This document shows positions 1-8,151 of a stretch of 64,000 nt of DNA, piece by piece. How positions within the stretch are numbered: the stretch's first letter is position 1; every line of letters begins with the position of its first letter. This DNA comes from an uncultured Lachnospiraceae bacterium (lineage in GTDB: Bacteria; Bacillota; Clostridia; Lachnospirales; Lachnospiraceae): NCBI GenBank assembly GCA_910585625.1, contig CAJUFQ010000008.1, positions 1-64,000 on the forward strand, given 5' to 3'. The notes below the pieces were generated by a model that was given only the letters and a program-made list of their open reading frames with translations, made no database searches and was not told the origin of the DNA. A program made the translations under genes and the position numbers.

Positions 1-75
1 CTTGAATCTTTCAAGGTTATTCCACTGTTCAGTTATCAAGGTTGGTTGCTGTTGTTTATATTGTTTCCGCAACAG
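1..75 (-). promoter_or_regulatory. boxA-like stable-RNA leader at the window edge
   Basis: Read on the minus strand, the transcript from the 83-111 promoter contains CCTTGATAACTGAACAGTGG (about 22-41). This resembles the Bacillus/Clostridium rRNA boxA antitermination element (CTTTGAAAACTGAAC). No ribosomal RNA sequence is inside the window, so the operon identity is inferred. The plus-strand open frames here are not supported by ribosome binding sites. Confidence 0.55.
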
Positions 76-82
76 CTCGTTT

Positions 83-111
83 ATATTACCATGGTTATTT
101 TTAGTTGTCAA
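83..111 (-). promoter_or_regulatory. Strong leftward promoter, probably of an rRNA operon
   Basis: On the minus strand a perfect TTGACA (106-111) lies 17 bp from TAATAT (83-88). Immediately upstream (112-155 on the plus strand) the DNA is very A/T rich, like an UP element. Transcription runs off the left end of the window. Consensus -35, optimal spacing and UP-like DNA are typical of stable-RNA promoters; the assignment to rRNA is inferred from the leader that follows. Confidence 0.7.
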
Positions 112-302
112 GTACTTTTTACAAATTTTTCAAATTTTATTGTTATTTCGCGTTATCGCCCCCCAAAATCAGGAATAAAGCGGGCAAGCCCACTTCAATC
201 CCCCCATTCAGGCTGGAGAGGTTTGCACACTTTGACGTGCCGAGTGCAGATTGCCAGTTTAAATTTTTTATCCCACCTTTTTACACCCAAATCCTATAAG
301 AC

Positions 303-332
303 AAAAAGATTGCCCCTGCCAATCAGGGACAA
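303..332 (-). terminator. Rho-independent terminator of the pfkA-to-cvpA gene run
   Basis: On the minus strand the stem TTGTCCCTG / CAGGGGCAA (324-332 with 310-318) is followed by TCTTTTTG (303-309). It lies about 60 nt after the cvpA-like stop codon and fits an operon end. Confidence 0.7.
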
Positions 333-389
333 CGCTTAAAACATAAAAATCTTTTCGCTGGCATGATTCATAGCCTGCCATAAACCTCA

Positions 390-1079
390 TCAGCCCAAAA
401 TGAATTGTTCAAGCAAATTATTTTCATATAAGAACTCCAAAACCATGTTCCCTTCCACCGATCCCATCATCTCCCTGCCAAATTCCGTCCCCTGACAAAG
501 CACGATGGCCAGAAGCAAGATCCATACAATCACCAATCCTTCAAAAAGGCCTACCACAAGCCCGCCAATGCGGTTTATGTTTTTTAATACGGGAAGCTTT
601 GCAATCACATCAAGAATATGCACCGCTATCATCAGCAGGAATAAAACAACCATAAAGGATAATACCCAGGCCAGCCGCTGTACAATCTGCCCTGCCACAA
701 ACTCCCCGATTTCTTCATAGACCCCGGATTCCTTTATCAGATTTCCTGCCTGTCCTGCTGCACTTTCCGCAATGATTCCCTGTACCTCATCAGGCATCCT
801 CAATCCAAAAATATATATGCTTTTCTGGTTTTCTGCTTTCTTCCGGACTTCTTCCTCTGCCACCGACTGCAGATACGCAGTGCATTTATCTTTCACCACG
901 CGATGGACAGGCGTCTGTTCCTGCAGAACATGCTCCGCATAAGGCGCTGCTGCCGTAGCAAGACCAATCGTCAGAATAACCGCCACCAGAGAAAATACCA
1001 CGCGCACTAAGCCCCGTATGTATCCGTGCAGCCCGAATCCAGCCAATATAAGCAATACCACAATCAATAATAAGTCCAT
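390..1079 (-). CDS. CvpA-like membrane protein
   Basis: Predicted 229-residue integral membrane protein of the CvpA (colicin V production) family. The N-terminus is a hydrophobic helix followed by a G-x-x-x-G-rich turn and a second helix (residues 1-45), as in the family. A charged extracytoplasmic loop follows (about 50-125), then two further hydrophobic stretches (about 130-160 and 175-200). The family is linked to cell envelope homeostasis in other bacteria, but no reaction is known. The ATG at 1079 was preferred to the in-frame GTG at 1088, because GGGG is 8 nt from this ATG and touches the GTG. It is the last gene of the run starting at pfkA and starts 11 nt after the DUF5711-like gene. 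A terminator follows at 303-332. Confidence 0.75.
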   Translation of the reverse strand: MDLLLIVVLLILAGFGLHGYIRGLVRVVFSLVAVILTIGLATAAAPYAEHVLQEQTPVHRVVKDKCTAYLQSVAEEEVRKKAENQKSIYIFGLRMPDEVQGIIAESAAGQAGNLIKESGVYEEIGEFVAGQIVQRLAWVLSFMVVLFLLMIAVHILDVIAKLPVLKNINRIGGLVVGLFEGLVIVWILLLAIVLCQGTEFGREMMGSVEGNMVLEFLYENNLLEQFILG

Positions 1080-1090
1080 TATCCTCACCC

Positions 1091-2275
1091 CTATTTTAGC
1101 CTTATCCTCTGTGTCTCTCCTTCTTTTATGAATATGTAATCCCGAATCCCTCCTGCAGGCAGAATTTTTTGAATATTCTTTTCAAAATTCCCATGAAATT
1201 TTTCCCAGCCACGCAGTGTGTAGATTGCGCACTCCAAATCGCCGCGTACACAGATTTCTCCGTTTTCCAGAAACTCGATTTCCTCATACTCCACATTAAA
1301 ATCTTGGGAAAACACTTCTTTCCCATCCATGCCAAATACCTGCATCCGATATGGGGCTTCACCGTTATCATTTGCATACACATATCCCAGATGCGTATCG
1401 TTGTAAAAAATGCTGCGGATTTCTGCCTCCGCAGTAATCTCCTTGTTTACCTGAGGTTCCTGGTTTCCTCCAAAAATCACGGTTTTCCCGCTCCCGAATG
1501 CTGCCATGACATTATTTGCGAGGTACTCTACTTGTGGAAATACCATGTCTGCATAGGAAAACCGTCCCACAATGTTATCAATCGATTCCTGTCCTGCAGA
1601 ATCGAAATCAAAAAAAACAATGGTTGTCTTTACATTCCCTTCGTTGACATCCAACAAGGACACCGCCATCTTCTTTCCGTTATTGGATATGGTAATATCC
1701 AGGGGATATCCGTTATTTTCTGTATGTACCTCACCTTCCGCCAAAAATACCCCTTTCCTGTCATACATATGGAGGTAGCCCGTCCCATCCTGTTCCATCA
1801 GAATAGCCACCGTTCCCTGGTTCGCCACTTGCACCCTCTGGATTGGCATGGTCGTCTTGATTTCACCACATGGCCCTTGCATGTCCATAATATATATTTT
1901 TTCCCCCTTTTTATCGGCAATGACTGCATACCCTTCACAGGTATCAACCATCGGCGACTGCATTTCATATGTCTGGTTCCAAAGCATATGGTTATCCATG
2001 CCGATACAAGTTGCGCCGTCTTTATTATACTTGATGATATTTCCGTTAAATACGGCAAACTGGGTTCCGTCGGAATCCTCGCGCTGCATAGAATCCAGAA
2101 CATCATATTCCGTGTAATGCCTTGTCTGGAGATAAATATAAGCCCCTATCACTGTCCCTAACAGCAAAACAGCCACAAGCACCGTCAGGAGAAGGACCCT
2201 CCTGCGGTGTCTGTGGATTTTTTCATTCATTTCATCTACATTCGATGTCACCACTCTGTATGCCTGTTTGTCCAA
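1091..2275 (-). CDS. DUF5711-like membrane-anchored beta-propeller-type protein
   Basis: 394-residue protein of unknown function. Residues 1-23 are cytoplasmic and basic (HRHRRR), residues about 27-50 form one transmembrane helix, and the remaining 340 residues are predicted extracytoplasmic. That part has repeated short beta-strand motifs with aromatic and Asp/Gly turns, like WD/propeller-type folds. It resembles the Lachnospiraceae DUF5711 family, from memory. The start is TTG: GGAGG is 7 nt upstream and no better ATG exists. It sits between a LysM-containing membrane protein and a CvpA-like protein in one direction, which suggests a shared envelope role. Nothing in the sequence indicates catalysis. 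Confidence 0.7.
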   Translation of the reverse strand: MDKQAYRVVTSNVDEMNEKIHRHRRRVLLLTVLVAVLLLGTVIGAYIYLQTRHYTEYDVLDSMQREDSDGTQFAVFNGNIIKYNKDGATCIGMDNHMLWNQTYEMQSPMVDTCEGYAVIADKKGEKIYIMDMQGPCGEIKTTMPIQRVQVANQGTVAILMEQDGTGYLHMYDRKGVFLAEGEVHTENNGYPLDITISNNGKKMAVSLLDVNEGNVKTTIVFFDFDSAGQESIDNIVGRFSYADMVFPQVEYLANNVMAAFGSGKTVIFGGNQEPQVNKEITAEAEIRSIFYNDTHLGYVYANDNGEAPYRMQVFGMDGKEVFSQDFNVEYEEIEFLENGEICVRGDLECAIYTLRGWEKFHGNFEKNIQKILPAGGIRDYIFIKEGETQRIRLK

Positions 2276-2330
2276 ATCCGCACCTCCAAAAATCAGTATA
2301 GCATACTCTCATCTTATGCGCATTAATTTC

Positions 2331-4112
2331 TTAAGGGAGCAGCAGCTTCTGCCCTACAAGAATCTTATCCCCGTCTTCAATGCCATTTACTTCCTTCAAG
2401 GCTTGTACCATATCCTTGCTGTGATAGATACCGAGGCAGATTGTATTCAATGTATCGCCAGCCTGCACCGTATAATATCTTTTGTCCCCATCCCGCTCTA
2501 CGACCATCTGCCGCGTGTCACTCTGTCCGGCAGAATCGGCATTGGCAGGCTTATCACTTTCATCAGAGGTATCTGCCGGCTCGCCTTTTCCATCATCAGA
2601 ATCCCTCTCCTCATTATCCTTTGTACCGTCAGAAGCATCTGCTTTGCCAACGTTTGCTCCATCGGCAGAATCTGCCCCATCCTCCTTACCGCCAGAAGGA
2701 TTTCCTGCCGCTTTCTCTTCCTCATTTGCAGAAGTTTCTCCCGCGTTATCGTTTTTGCCCGCATCAGCACTCCCGGATACATCCTGGCTCTTGCCATCGG
2801 CCCCCCCCGCCGCGGAATCCTCTCCGCCTTCTTGCGCATCGGCATTGTCCAATGGCTCAATCTGGGATTCTACCGACTCCACGACCAGGCTCTCATTTTC
2901 AGAAGGCTCTTTTCCTGACGGCTTCTGCCCTCCGCCATAGTTCATGATGTTTAAGACATCTTCTACCTCCTGCATTTTCCGGTAATTGTTGATAGTTGTA
3001 ATACCAATAACGCAAAGCACCATCAAGAAAAAAGAGGCTGCTGTGTAGAGAAACCTCCGGTTCTGCCTTTCTTCCCGCCTTCCCTGGCGTTCCAAAAGCA
3101 TCCTGCGGTAAGTCTCTAACGCTTCCTCTGCCTGTGTCTTGGGTTCTTTCGGAATCGGATGGGCATCCTGCCACTGCCCCGTCTTGATGGCAGGCCCTTC
3201 CTGCTCCTCTGCATCTTCCGCAGTATCTACGGCCTGTCCATCTGCATCCTGTGTAAGCCCCATTGCCTGTTGATCGTTATTTGCAGCAGATTTCCTTCCC
3301 TGACTGTCAGCCTGTACGGCAGGTTCCCTTCCCTGCCCCTCTGCACTTTCCGTAAACATCCTGTCATGTCCATCCCCATGCCCCGCTAATTCTATCGCAC
3401 GAATGTCCTCATTTTTCGTATCCTCTTCTGACTCGGCAATTTCTTCCTGGAGAGATATTTCTGCCTCGTCAAAATTATCCCGCCTGCCAGCCTCATTGCT
3501 TTTCAGCTTAGCCAGGCGCATTTCCTCTTCTTTTTTATAAATCATATACTCTTGCATGGCAAGATTTTTCTCGTAATATATGTAATAACCTTCCCGCTTT
3601 TGCAGATACCCCTGCTCGTATATGAAAAACAGTTCCTCTCCCTCAAGGATATCGATAAGCATCAGCACTTTATCCCTGCCGGCAAAATATTTACGGTGGG
3701 CCGCCTCCACTGCCGGAGTCAGTTCCATTGCCTGGCCCGCCTTACCCAGAACCCAGCCTACAATCTCTAACTCCGAAAAATACTGTTTCTGTTCCTTGTA
3801 TATGTAATCCCAGAAGCTTTCATCCAGGCAGATATTTTCCCATTGGAAAACTGCCGCACTGCATTCCACGACACCGCTGACAAATGTATAGCGGATATCT
3901 TTCACCACTCTGCTTTTCCCTAAAAAGACCGCTGCGCAAGTCTCATTATTTTTCGCCGCGCCACGCAGATATGTATAAACGTAATCTTCCAGGTATATCC
4001 TGTGCCTTCCCCTCGGACTCCCTACCTGGCGGATATTCTTAGGCAGTAAGACCGTCTCCCCCTTGTCCTGAACCGTTTTCCCCGGTTCGTCTTTGCAAAT
4101 AATTTCTATCAT
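2331..4112 (-). CDS. MPN-like domain / transmembrane / LysM fusion protein
   Basis: 593-residue single-pass membrane protein. Residues about 35-185 resemble the JAB1/MPN (Mov34) fold: a VGWVLG strand, then a helix ending ...AHRKYF, a VLMLIDI strand and a GYYIYYEKN strand, in the MPN order. The metal-binding HxHP motif is absent (the equivalent region reads LGKAGQ), so a peptidase activity is unlikely. Residues about 215-345 are acidic, low complexity and coiled-coil-like. Residues about 354-376 form one transmembrane helix. An Asp/Ser/Gly-rich linker follows, then a C-terminal LysM domain (about 545-593, YTVQAGDTLNTI). The ATG at 4112 has GAGGTG at 4116-4123; an in-frame ATG at 4154 lacks such a site. 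The topology puts LysM outside and the MPN-like part inside. It is downstream of recR. Confidence 0.75.
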   Translation of the reverse strand: MIEIICKDEPGKTVQDKGETVLLPKNIRQVGSPRGRHRIYLEDYVYTYLRGAAKNNETCAAVFLGKSRVVKDIRYTFVSGVVECSAAVFQWENICLDESFWDYIYKEQKQYFSELEIVGWVLGKAGQAMELTPAVEAAHRKYFAGRDKVLMLIDILEGEELFFIYEQGYLQKREGYYIYYEKNLAMQEYMIYKKEEEMRLAKLKSNEAGRRDNFDEAEISLQEEIAESEEDTKNEDIRAIELAGHGDGHDRMFTESAEGQGREPAVQADSQGRKSAANNDQQAMGLTQDADGQAVDTAEDAEEQEGPAIKTGQWQDAHPIPKEPKTQAEEALETYRRMLLERQGRREERQNRRFLYTAASFFLMVLCVIGITTINNYRKMQEVEDVLNIMNYGGGQKPSGKEPSENESLVVESVESQIEPLDNADAQEGGEDSAAGGADGKSQDVSGSADAGKNDNAGETSANEEEKAAGNPSGGKEDGADSADGANVGKADASDGTKDNEERDSDDGKGEPADTSDESDKPANADSAGQSDTRQMVVERDGDKRYYTVQAGDTLNTICLGIYHSKDMVQALKEVNGIEDGDKILVGQKLLLP

Positions 4113-4245
4113 ATCGTCACCTCTTTTTCCTCGATGGTAACATGCATGAATCAAATATTTTGCAAATCCCTGTCACTTATATTTTGCCTGTTTTTTTCCG
4201 CTTCCTGCGTTACCGCCGGCATTTGCCGGCAGACTTTCCGCGGCC

Positions 4246-4842
4246 TCACAACAGGGTCCTTCCTTCCAAAGCACGCAGCAGCGTCATTTCGTCAATATAT
4301 TCCAGATCCCCGCCTACCGGCACCCCGCTGGCTATCCGGGAGACTTTTATCCCTGTCGGTTTAATCAGCTTGCTGATATACATGGCCGTCGTCTCTCCCT
4401 CCAGGCTGGAATTGGTGGCAATGATAACCTCTTCCACATCTTCCTGCAGCCGCTGCATCAGCTCCTTAAGCTTAATGTCATTTGGCCCGATCCCCAGCAT
4501 CGGGGAAATCGCCCCATGCAGCACATGGTACACGCCCTCGTATTTATTAGTCTTCTCATATGCCGCAAGATCCCTGGTATCTTCCACAACCATGATGGTC
4601 TTACGGTCGCGCCCTGCATTTTTGCATATGGGGCAGAGTTCATCATCCGTGAGCGTATAGCATTGCTTGCAGTACCTTACTTTCTTCCTGGCCTCCACAA
4701 TCACCGACGACAGCTTCTCCACATGTTCTACGGGCATATTCAAAATATGAAAAGCAAGCCGTTGTGCCGACTTGCTCCCAATTCCAGGCAGTGAAGAAAG
4801 CTCTTCTATTAATTTGCTGATCTGACTGCTGTAGTAATCCAT
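4246..4842 (-). CDS. recR: Recombination mediator RecR
   Basis: 198-residue RecR, the usual family length. It helps load RecA on gapped DNA within the RecFOR pathway. An N-terminal helix-hairpin-helix (SLPGIGSKSAQRLAFH, residues about 16-31) is followed by a four-Cys zinc finger (CKQCYTL...CPIC, about 57-72) and a Toprim domain (VVEDTRDL at about 84; the NSSLEGETTA motif at about 142). The start has GGAGG 8 nt upstream. The order dnaX-ybaB-recR is conserved across Bacillota and is intact here, 21 nt after ybaB. Confidence 0.97.
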   Translation of the reverse strand: MDYYSSQISKLIEELSSLPGIGSKSAQRLAFHILNMPVEHVEKLSSVIVEARKKVRYCKQCYTLTDDELCPICKNAGRDRKTIMVVEDTRDLAAYEKTNKYEGVYHVLHGAISPMLGIGPNDIKLKELMQRLQEDVEEVIIATNSSLEGETTAMYISKLIKPTGIKVSRIASGVPVGGDLEYIDEMTLLRALEGRTLL

Positions 4843-4863
4843 GTATTCCTCCCTGAAAAACCA

Positions 4864-5208
4864 TCAGAACGGAAAGCCACCGCCCAATCCCCCGGTAATC
4901 TTTGCCATCGCCTGCTGCGACGTCTCCTCAATCTGGCGCAAGGCCTCGTTGGTCGCAGCCATAATTAAATCTTCCAGCATCTCAATATCATCCGGGTCGA
5001 CAACTTCTTCTGAAAGCTTTACCTTCGTCACTTCTTTCTTACCAGAGATGGTCACTTCTACAGCCCCGCCGCCGGCTGCCGCTGTCACTTCTTTTTCTTC
5101 CAGTTCTTTCGTCGCATCTTCCATCTGCTTCTGCATCTTCTGTGCCTGCTTCATCAGATTATTCATGTTGCCGGGCATCCCCCCTGGGAAACCTCCACGT
5201 TTTGCCAT
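4864..5208 (-). CDS. YbaB/EbfC-family nucleoid-associated protein
   Basis: 114-residue protein of the YbaB/EbfC family, small dimeric DNA-binding proteins of the nucleoid. The N-terminal Gly/Met-rich segment (GGFPGGMPGNMNN) and the long helix MKQAQKMQKQMEDA are typical. The core has the conserved KVKLSEEVVDPDDIEMLEDL stretch (about 62-81), and the C-terminus is Gly-rich. AGGAGG precedes the ATG. It sits between dnaX and recR as in most Bacillota, consistent with co-transcription. The exact cellular role is not settled for the family. Confidence 0.95.
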   Translation of the reverse strand: MAKRGGFPGGMPGNMNNLMKQAQKMQKQMEDATKELEEKEVTAAAGGGAVEVTISGKKEVTKVKLSEEVVDPDDIEMLEDLIMAATNEALRQIEETSQQAMAKITGGLGGGFPF

Positions 5209-5220
5209 CGATATATCCTC

Positions 5221-6837
5221 CTAATCTTCAATCGTGATTTCCATATTTATCATTTTTTCGAGATCCACATACGTTTCCTCGAACGGACGGCTGGTCTGGT
5301 TCGCTTCTATCTTGAAGGGAACTTCCTTGCCCGTCTTCCTTGCCATGGCTTCTTTCAGCTCCTGGCGATGTTCCTCCGTATCCACAAAGGCTCCTGCCAC
5401 CTCGTCTTCCAACACCAGCAGCAGCTGCCCGCCCTCCGTCAGGCTTGGATGTGCAAGCTTTAAATAATTTTTCAGCCCGCCACTCAGCCCTTCTACGATG
5501 GAACGCCAATTCTGCACCACTTGCTGCACATCTTCTGGAATTGCTTTGGGAAGCCCACGCTTAGCAGGCTGTTCCTCCGGCCGATGCTCCATGCCCGGGA
5601 CGCCTGGATGCCCGTACCCCTCCCCGGGACTGTTATCTGGCCCCATATAGGATGAGGCAGCCGGCGGATATAAGGCCGGAACGCCTTTTTCCACTTTTTC
5701 CTCCAGTTGGGCAATCCTTAATGCTAAAGAATCATAGTCCTGCTCCATTTCCGGCTTGCACAGCTTAATCAAGGCTATCTCCATCATGACCCGCTTCTGG
5801 GCGGCATACCGTATCTGGTTCGACAGCTCGGAAAGCACGCGGATATAACGCATTAATTGCGGCGCATCCGCCATGCATGCCTCCTCTTTGAGCAAGGCAA
5901 GGTTGTCGCTGGAAATATCCAGCACGTCCTCCATATTATCAGAACTCTGCAATAAAAGCAAGTTGCGCAGATACCATGTGAAATCTGCCACAAATTGCCC
6001 TGGCTCGCGCCCCTGAATCAGAAGTTCTTCCACCTGGGCAATCACGCCGGCAACGTCCTGTGCCAAAATCCTGCGCATCATCCGTGAGAAAACCTCCGTA
6101 TCCACGGCCCCTAAGACTTCCAGGACGCGGTCATAGGTCAGTTCCTGCCCAAGATAAAAAGCAATGCACTGATCCAACAGGCTTAAGGCGTCGCGCATGG
6201 AACCGTCCGCCGCTTTGGCAATGTAACGCACGGCTTTCGGCTCTGCCGAAACTTGTTCGAATCCCACTAATTCCATAAGCCTGCTGCTTATAGTCTCAAT
6301 AGAAATCCGCCTGAAGTCATACCTTTGGCACCTGGAAAGAATGGTAACCGGTACTTTATGCGCTTCCGTGGTGGCAAGTATGAAAATTACATAGGAAGGC
6401 GGCTCCTCCAAAGTCTTCAGCAAAGCGTTGAAAGCTCCTATGGATAGCATATGAACCTCATCGATGATGTAGACTTTGTATTTACCCTCTGTGGGCGAAT
6501 ATGCCACCTCCTCACGGATTTCGCGGATGTTATCCACGCCGTTATTGGAGGCGGCATCTATTTCTATCACATTCATGGAAACGCCCCCTGCAATCGCTTT
6601 GCAGGAGGGACAGGCCCCGCAAGGGCTTCCGTCTTGCGGACGCTCGCAGTTCACTGCCTTAGCAAATATTTTGGCAACCGTAGTCTTCCCGGTTCCTCTT
6701 GTCCCACAAAACAGATAGGCATGTCCCAGCCTATCTGCTTTGATTTGGTTCTTAAGTGTTGTGACAATATGTTCCTGCCCTTTGACATCTTCAAACTCCT
6801 GAGGCCGGAACTTACGGTATAACGCGGTATACGACAT
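5221..6837 (-). CDS. dnaX: DNA polymerase III subunits gamma/tau
   Basis: 538-residue clamp-loader ATPase. Residues 1-240 are the AAA+ module: Walker A GTRGTGKTT (about 45-53), a zinc-binding Cys cluster (CGACPSCKAI with an upstream Cys), Walker B VYIIDEVHML, and the sensor/arginine-finger segment ILSRCQRYDF. Domain III (about 245-370) and a variable Pro/Gly-rich linker (about 385-430) follow, then a tau-type C-terminal domain (about 435-538). The ATG is 2 nt after the pfkA stop and its GGAG lies inside the pfkA end, so the two genes look translationally linked. No obvious A-rich frameshift site for a shorter gamma form was noticed. Confidence 0.95.
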   Translation of the reverse strand: MSYTALYRKFRPQEFEDVKGQEHIVTTLKNQIKADRLGHAYLFCGTRGTGKTTVAKIFAKAVNCERPQDGSPCGACPSCKAIAGGVSMNVIEIDAASNNGVDNIREIREEVAYSPTEGKYKVYIIDEVHMLSIGAFNALLKTLEEPPSYVIFILATTEAHKVPVTILSRCQRYDFRRISIETISSRLMELVGFEQVSAEPKAVRYIAKAADGSMRDALSLLDQCIAFYLGQELTYDRVLEVLGAVDTEVFSRMMRRILAQDVAGVIAQVEELLIQGREPGQFVADFTWYLRNLLLLQSSDNMEDVLDISSDNLALLKEEACMADAPQLMRYIRVLSELSNQIRYAAQKRVMMEIALIKLCKPEMEQDYDSLALRIAQLEEKVEKGVPALYPPAASSYMGPDNSPGEGYGHPGVPGMEHRPEEQPAKRGLPKAIPEDVQQVVQNWRSIVEGLSGGLKNYLKLAHPSLTEGGQLLLVLEDEVAGAFVDTEEHRQELKEAMARKTGKEVPFKIEANQTSRPFEETYVDLEKMINMEITIED

Positions 6838-6839
6838 GT

Positions 6840-7913
6840 TTAATCTCCAAAACTAATTCCTATCAACTTCGCCTCGCGGATAATCTTGGAATCCGGCTCA
6901 ACCATCTTGAGCTTTCCTGCTACATCCCCCAATGGGACTTTCTTGGTATTTCCGTCTATCATACCGACCATATAGCCGTATTTATCGTTCAGGATGAGAT
7001 CTGCCGCTGCTGCACCCAGCCTGGTGCAGAGTACGCGGTCGTATGGGCAAGGGCTGCCGCCACGCTGTGTATGTCCCGGGACGGTAACACGCACTTCACT
7101 GCCGGTCTTTTCCTGGATACGCGCTGCAACCTCATAGGAAACAGACGGATACGAACTCTTTTCTTGCTTTTCTTTTAATTTCTTTTTGCTGAGCTTTGCG
7201 TCCTCCTTGGAGATTGCACCCTCTGCAACTGCGAGGATGGTAAATCCCTTACCAGAACGGTTCCTTCCCTCTATTGCTTCTACAATCTTATTGATGTCAT
7301 ATGGAATCTCCGGCAGCAGGATGATATCCGCGCCGCCTGCCATCCCTGCATACAAGGTCAGCCACCCTACTTTATGCCCCATGACTTCCACAATAAATAC
7401 ACGGTTATGGGACGCGGCAGTCGTATGTATGCAGTCAATCGCATCTGTGGCAATATTAATGGCACTCTGGAATCCAAATGTAACATCCGTGCCAAATATA
7501 TCATTGTCAATCGTTTTCGGTAAATGAATGATGTTCAAGCCTTCCTCACGTAAAAGGTTTGCCGTCTTCTGCGTGCCGTTTCCTCCAAGGATTACCAGGC
7601 AGTCCAGGCGCAGCTTGTAATAAGTCTGCTTCATGGCTTCAACTTTATCAAGCCCCTTCTCATCCGGCACCCGCATCATCTTGAAAGGCTGCCTTGAAGT
7701 ACCAAGGATCGTGCCGCCTTTGGTAAGAATCCCGGAAAAGTCCCCGGAAGTCAGCAGGCGGTAATTTCCATAAATAAGCCCCTTATAGCCCTCATAGAAA
7801 CCGTACACTTCCAATGCCTCCAGATTCTTGCTCAATCCTTTTACCACGCCGCGCATTGCCGCATTCAATGCCTGGCAGTCGCCGCCGCTTGTCAACATTC
7901 CAATTCGTTTCAT
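6840..7913 (-). CDS. pfkA: 6-phosphofructokinase, group III type, predicted ATP-dependent
   Basis: 357-residue enzyme phosphorylating fructose 6-phosphate in glycolysis. Visible motifs: N-terminal TSGGDCQALNAAMRG nucleotide-binding loop (about 7-21), ILGGNGT (about 98-104), the active-site PKTIDND, and MGHKVGWL. The Gly after GGN is the residue associated with ATP use; PPi-dependent enzymes have Asp there. The Lys in PKTIDND is found in PPi and group III enzymes, so this is the mixed signature seen in ATP-dependent group III members. The ATG at 7913 has GGATGTG upstream, and a promoter (7950-7978) lies inside the longer open frame, which excludes the upstream ATG at 7988. It is the first gene ahead of dnaX-ybaB-recR. 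Confidence 0.93.
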   Translation of the reverse strand: MKRIGMLTSGGDCQALNAAMRGVVKGLSKNLEALEVYGFYEGYKGLIYGNYRLLTSGDFSGILTKGGTILGTSRQPFKMMRVPDEKGLDKVEAMKQTYYKLRLDCLVILGGNGTQKTANLLREEGLNIIHLPKTIDNDIFGTDVTFGFQSAINIATDAIDCIHTTAASHNRVFIVEVMGHKVGWLTLYAGMAGGADIILLPEIPYDINKIVEAIEGRNRSGKGFTILAVAEGAISKEDAKLSKKKLKEKQEKSSYPSVSYEVAARIQEKTGSEVRVTVPGHTQRGGSPCPYDRVLCTRLGAAAADLILNDKYGYMVGMIDGNTKKVPLGDVAGKLKMVEPDSKIIREAKLIGISFGD

Positions 7914-7949
7914 GATATCACATCCTTTGCATTTTTCATTGTATTTATA

Positions 7950-7978
7950 ATTATATCCCATATTTTTACTATCCACAA
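7950..7978 (-). promoter_or_regulatory. Promoter of the pfkA-dnaX-recR gene run
   Basis: TTGTGG (7973-7978) and a perfect TATAAT (7950-7955) are spaced 17 bp on the minus strand, about 30 nt before the pfkA ATG. Confidence 0.7.
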
Positions 7979-8010
7979 GATTTTTCATTTGCTTTTTTTG
8001 AAATATTTGT

Positions 8011-8016
8011 TATACT
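8011..8016 (+). promoter_or_regulatory. -10 element ahead of tRNA-Ser
   Basis: TATACT lies 21 nt before the tRNA 5' end. The -35 is weak (TTGCTT at 16 bp). It may also serve nagB-nagA, since no separate promoter is visible between the tRNA and nagB. Confidence 0.5.
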
Positions 8017-8037
8017 GTTACTGACCACATAAATTTT

Positions 8038-8126
8038 GGAGGAGTACCCAAGTGGCTGAAGGGTCTGGCTTCGAACACCAGTAGGTCGGTAGTCCCGGCG
8101 CGGGGGTTCAAATCCCCCCTCCTCCG
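8038..8126 (+). tRNA. tRNA-Ser (anticodon CGA)
   Basis: 89-nt class II tRNA. The acceptor GGAGGAG pairs perfectly with CTCCTCC (8119-8125), followed by discriminator G. The T arm is GGGGG-TTCAAAT-CCCCC (8102-8118). The anticodon arm is CTGGC-TTCGAAC-ACCAG, giving CGA, with one C-A mismatch at the loop-closing pair. A long variable arm (about 8082-8101) marks serine. The 3' CCA is not encoded. The tRNA reads codon UCG. Confidence 0.93.
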
Positions 8127-8151
8127 TCTTATGGAAAGGTATCATAAATAT

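Noticed and set aside
46..339. Plus-strand open frames in the first 340 bases
   Set aside because: No ribosome binding site or family motif; they overlap the rRNA-type promoter and leader on the other strand.
1169..2161. 330-codon plus-strand open frame
   Set aside because: Lies inside the DUF5711-like gene on the opposite strand, is Cys/His-rich noise and has no start signals.
8038..8126. tRNA-Sec instead of tRNA-Ser
   Set aside because: The acceptor stem is 7 bp and the anticodon is CGA, not TCA.
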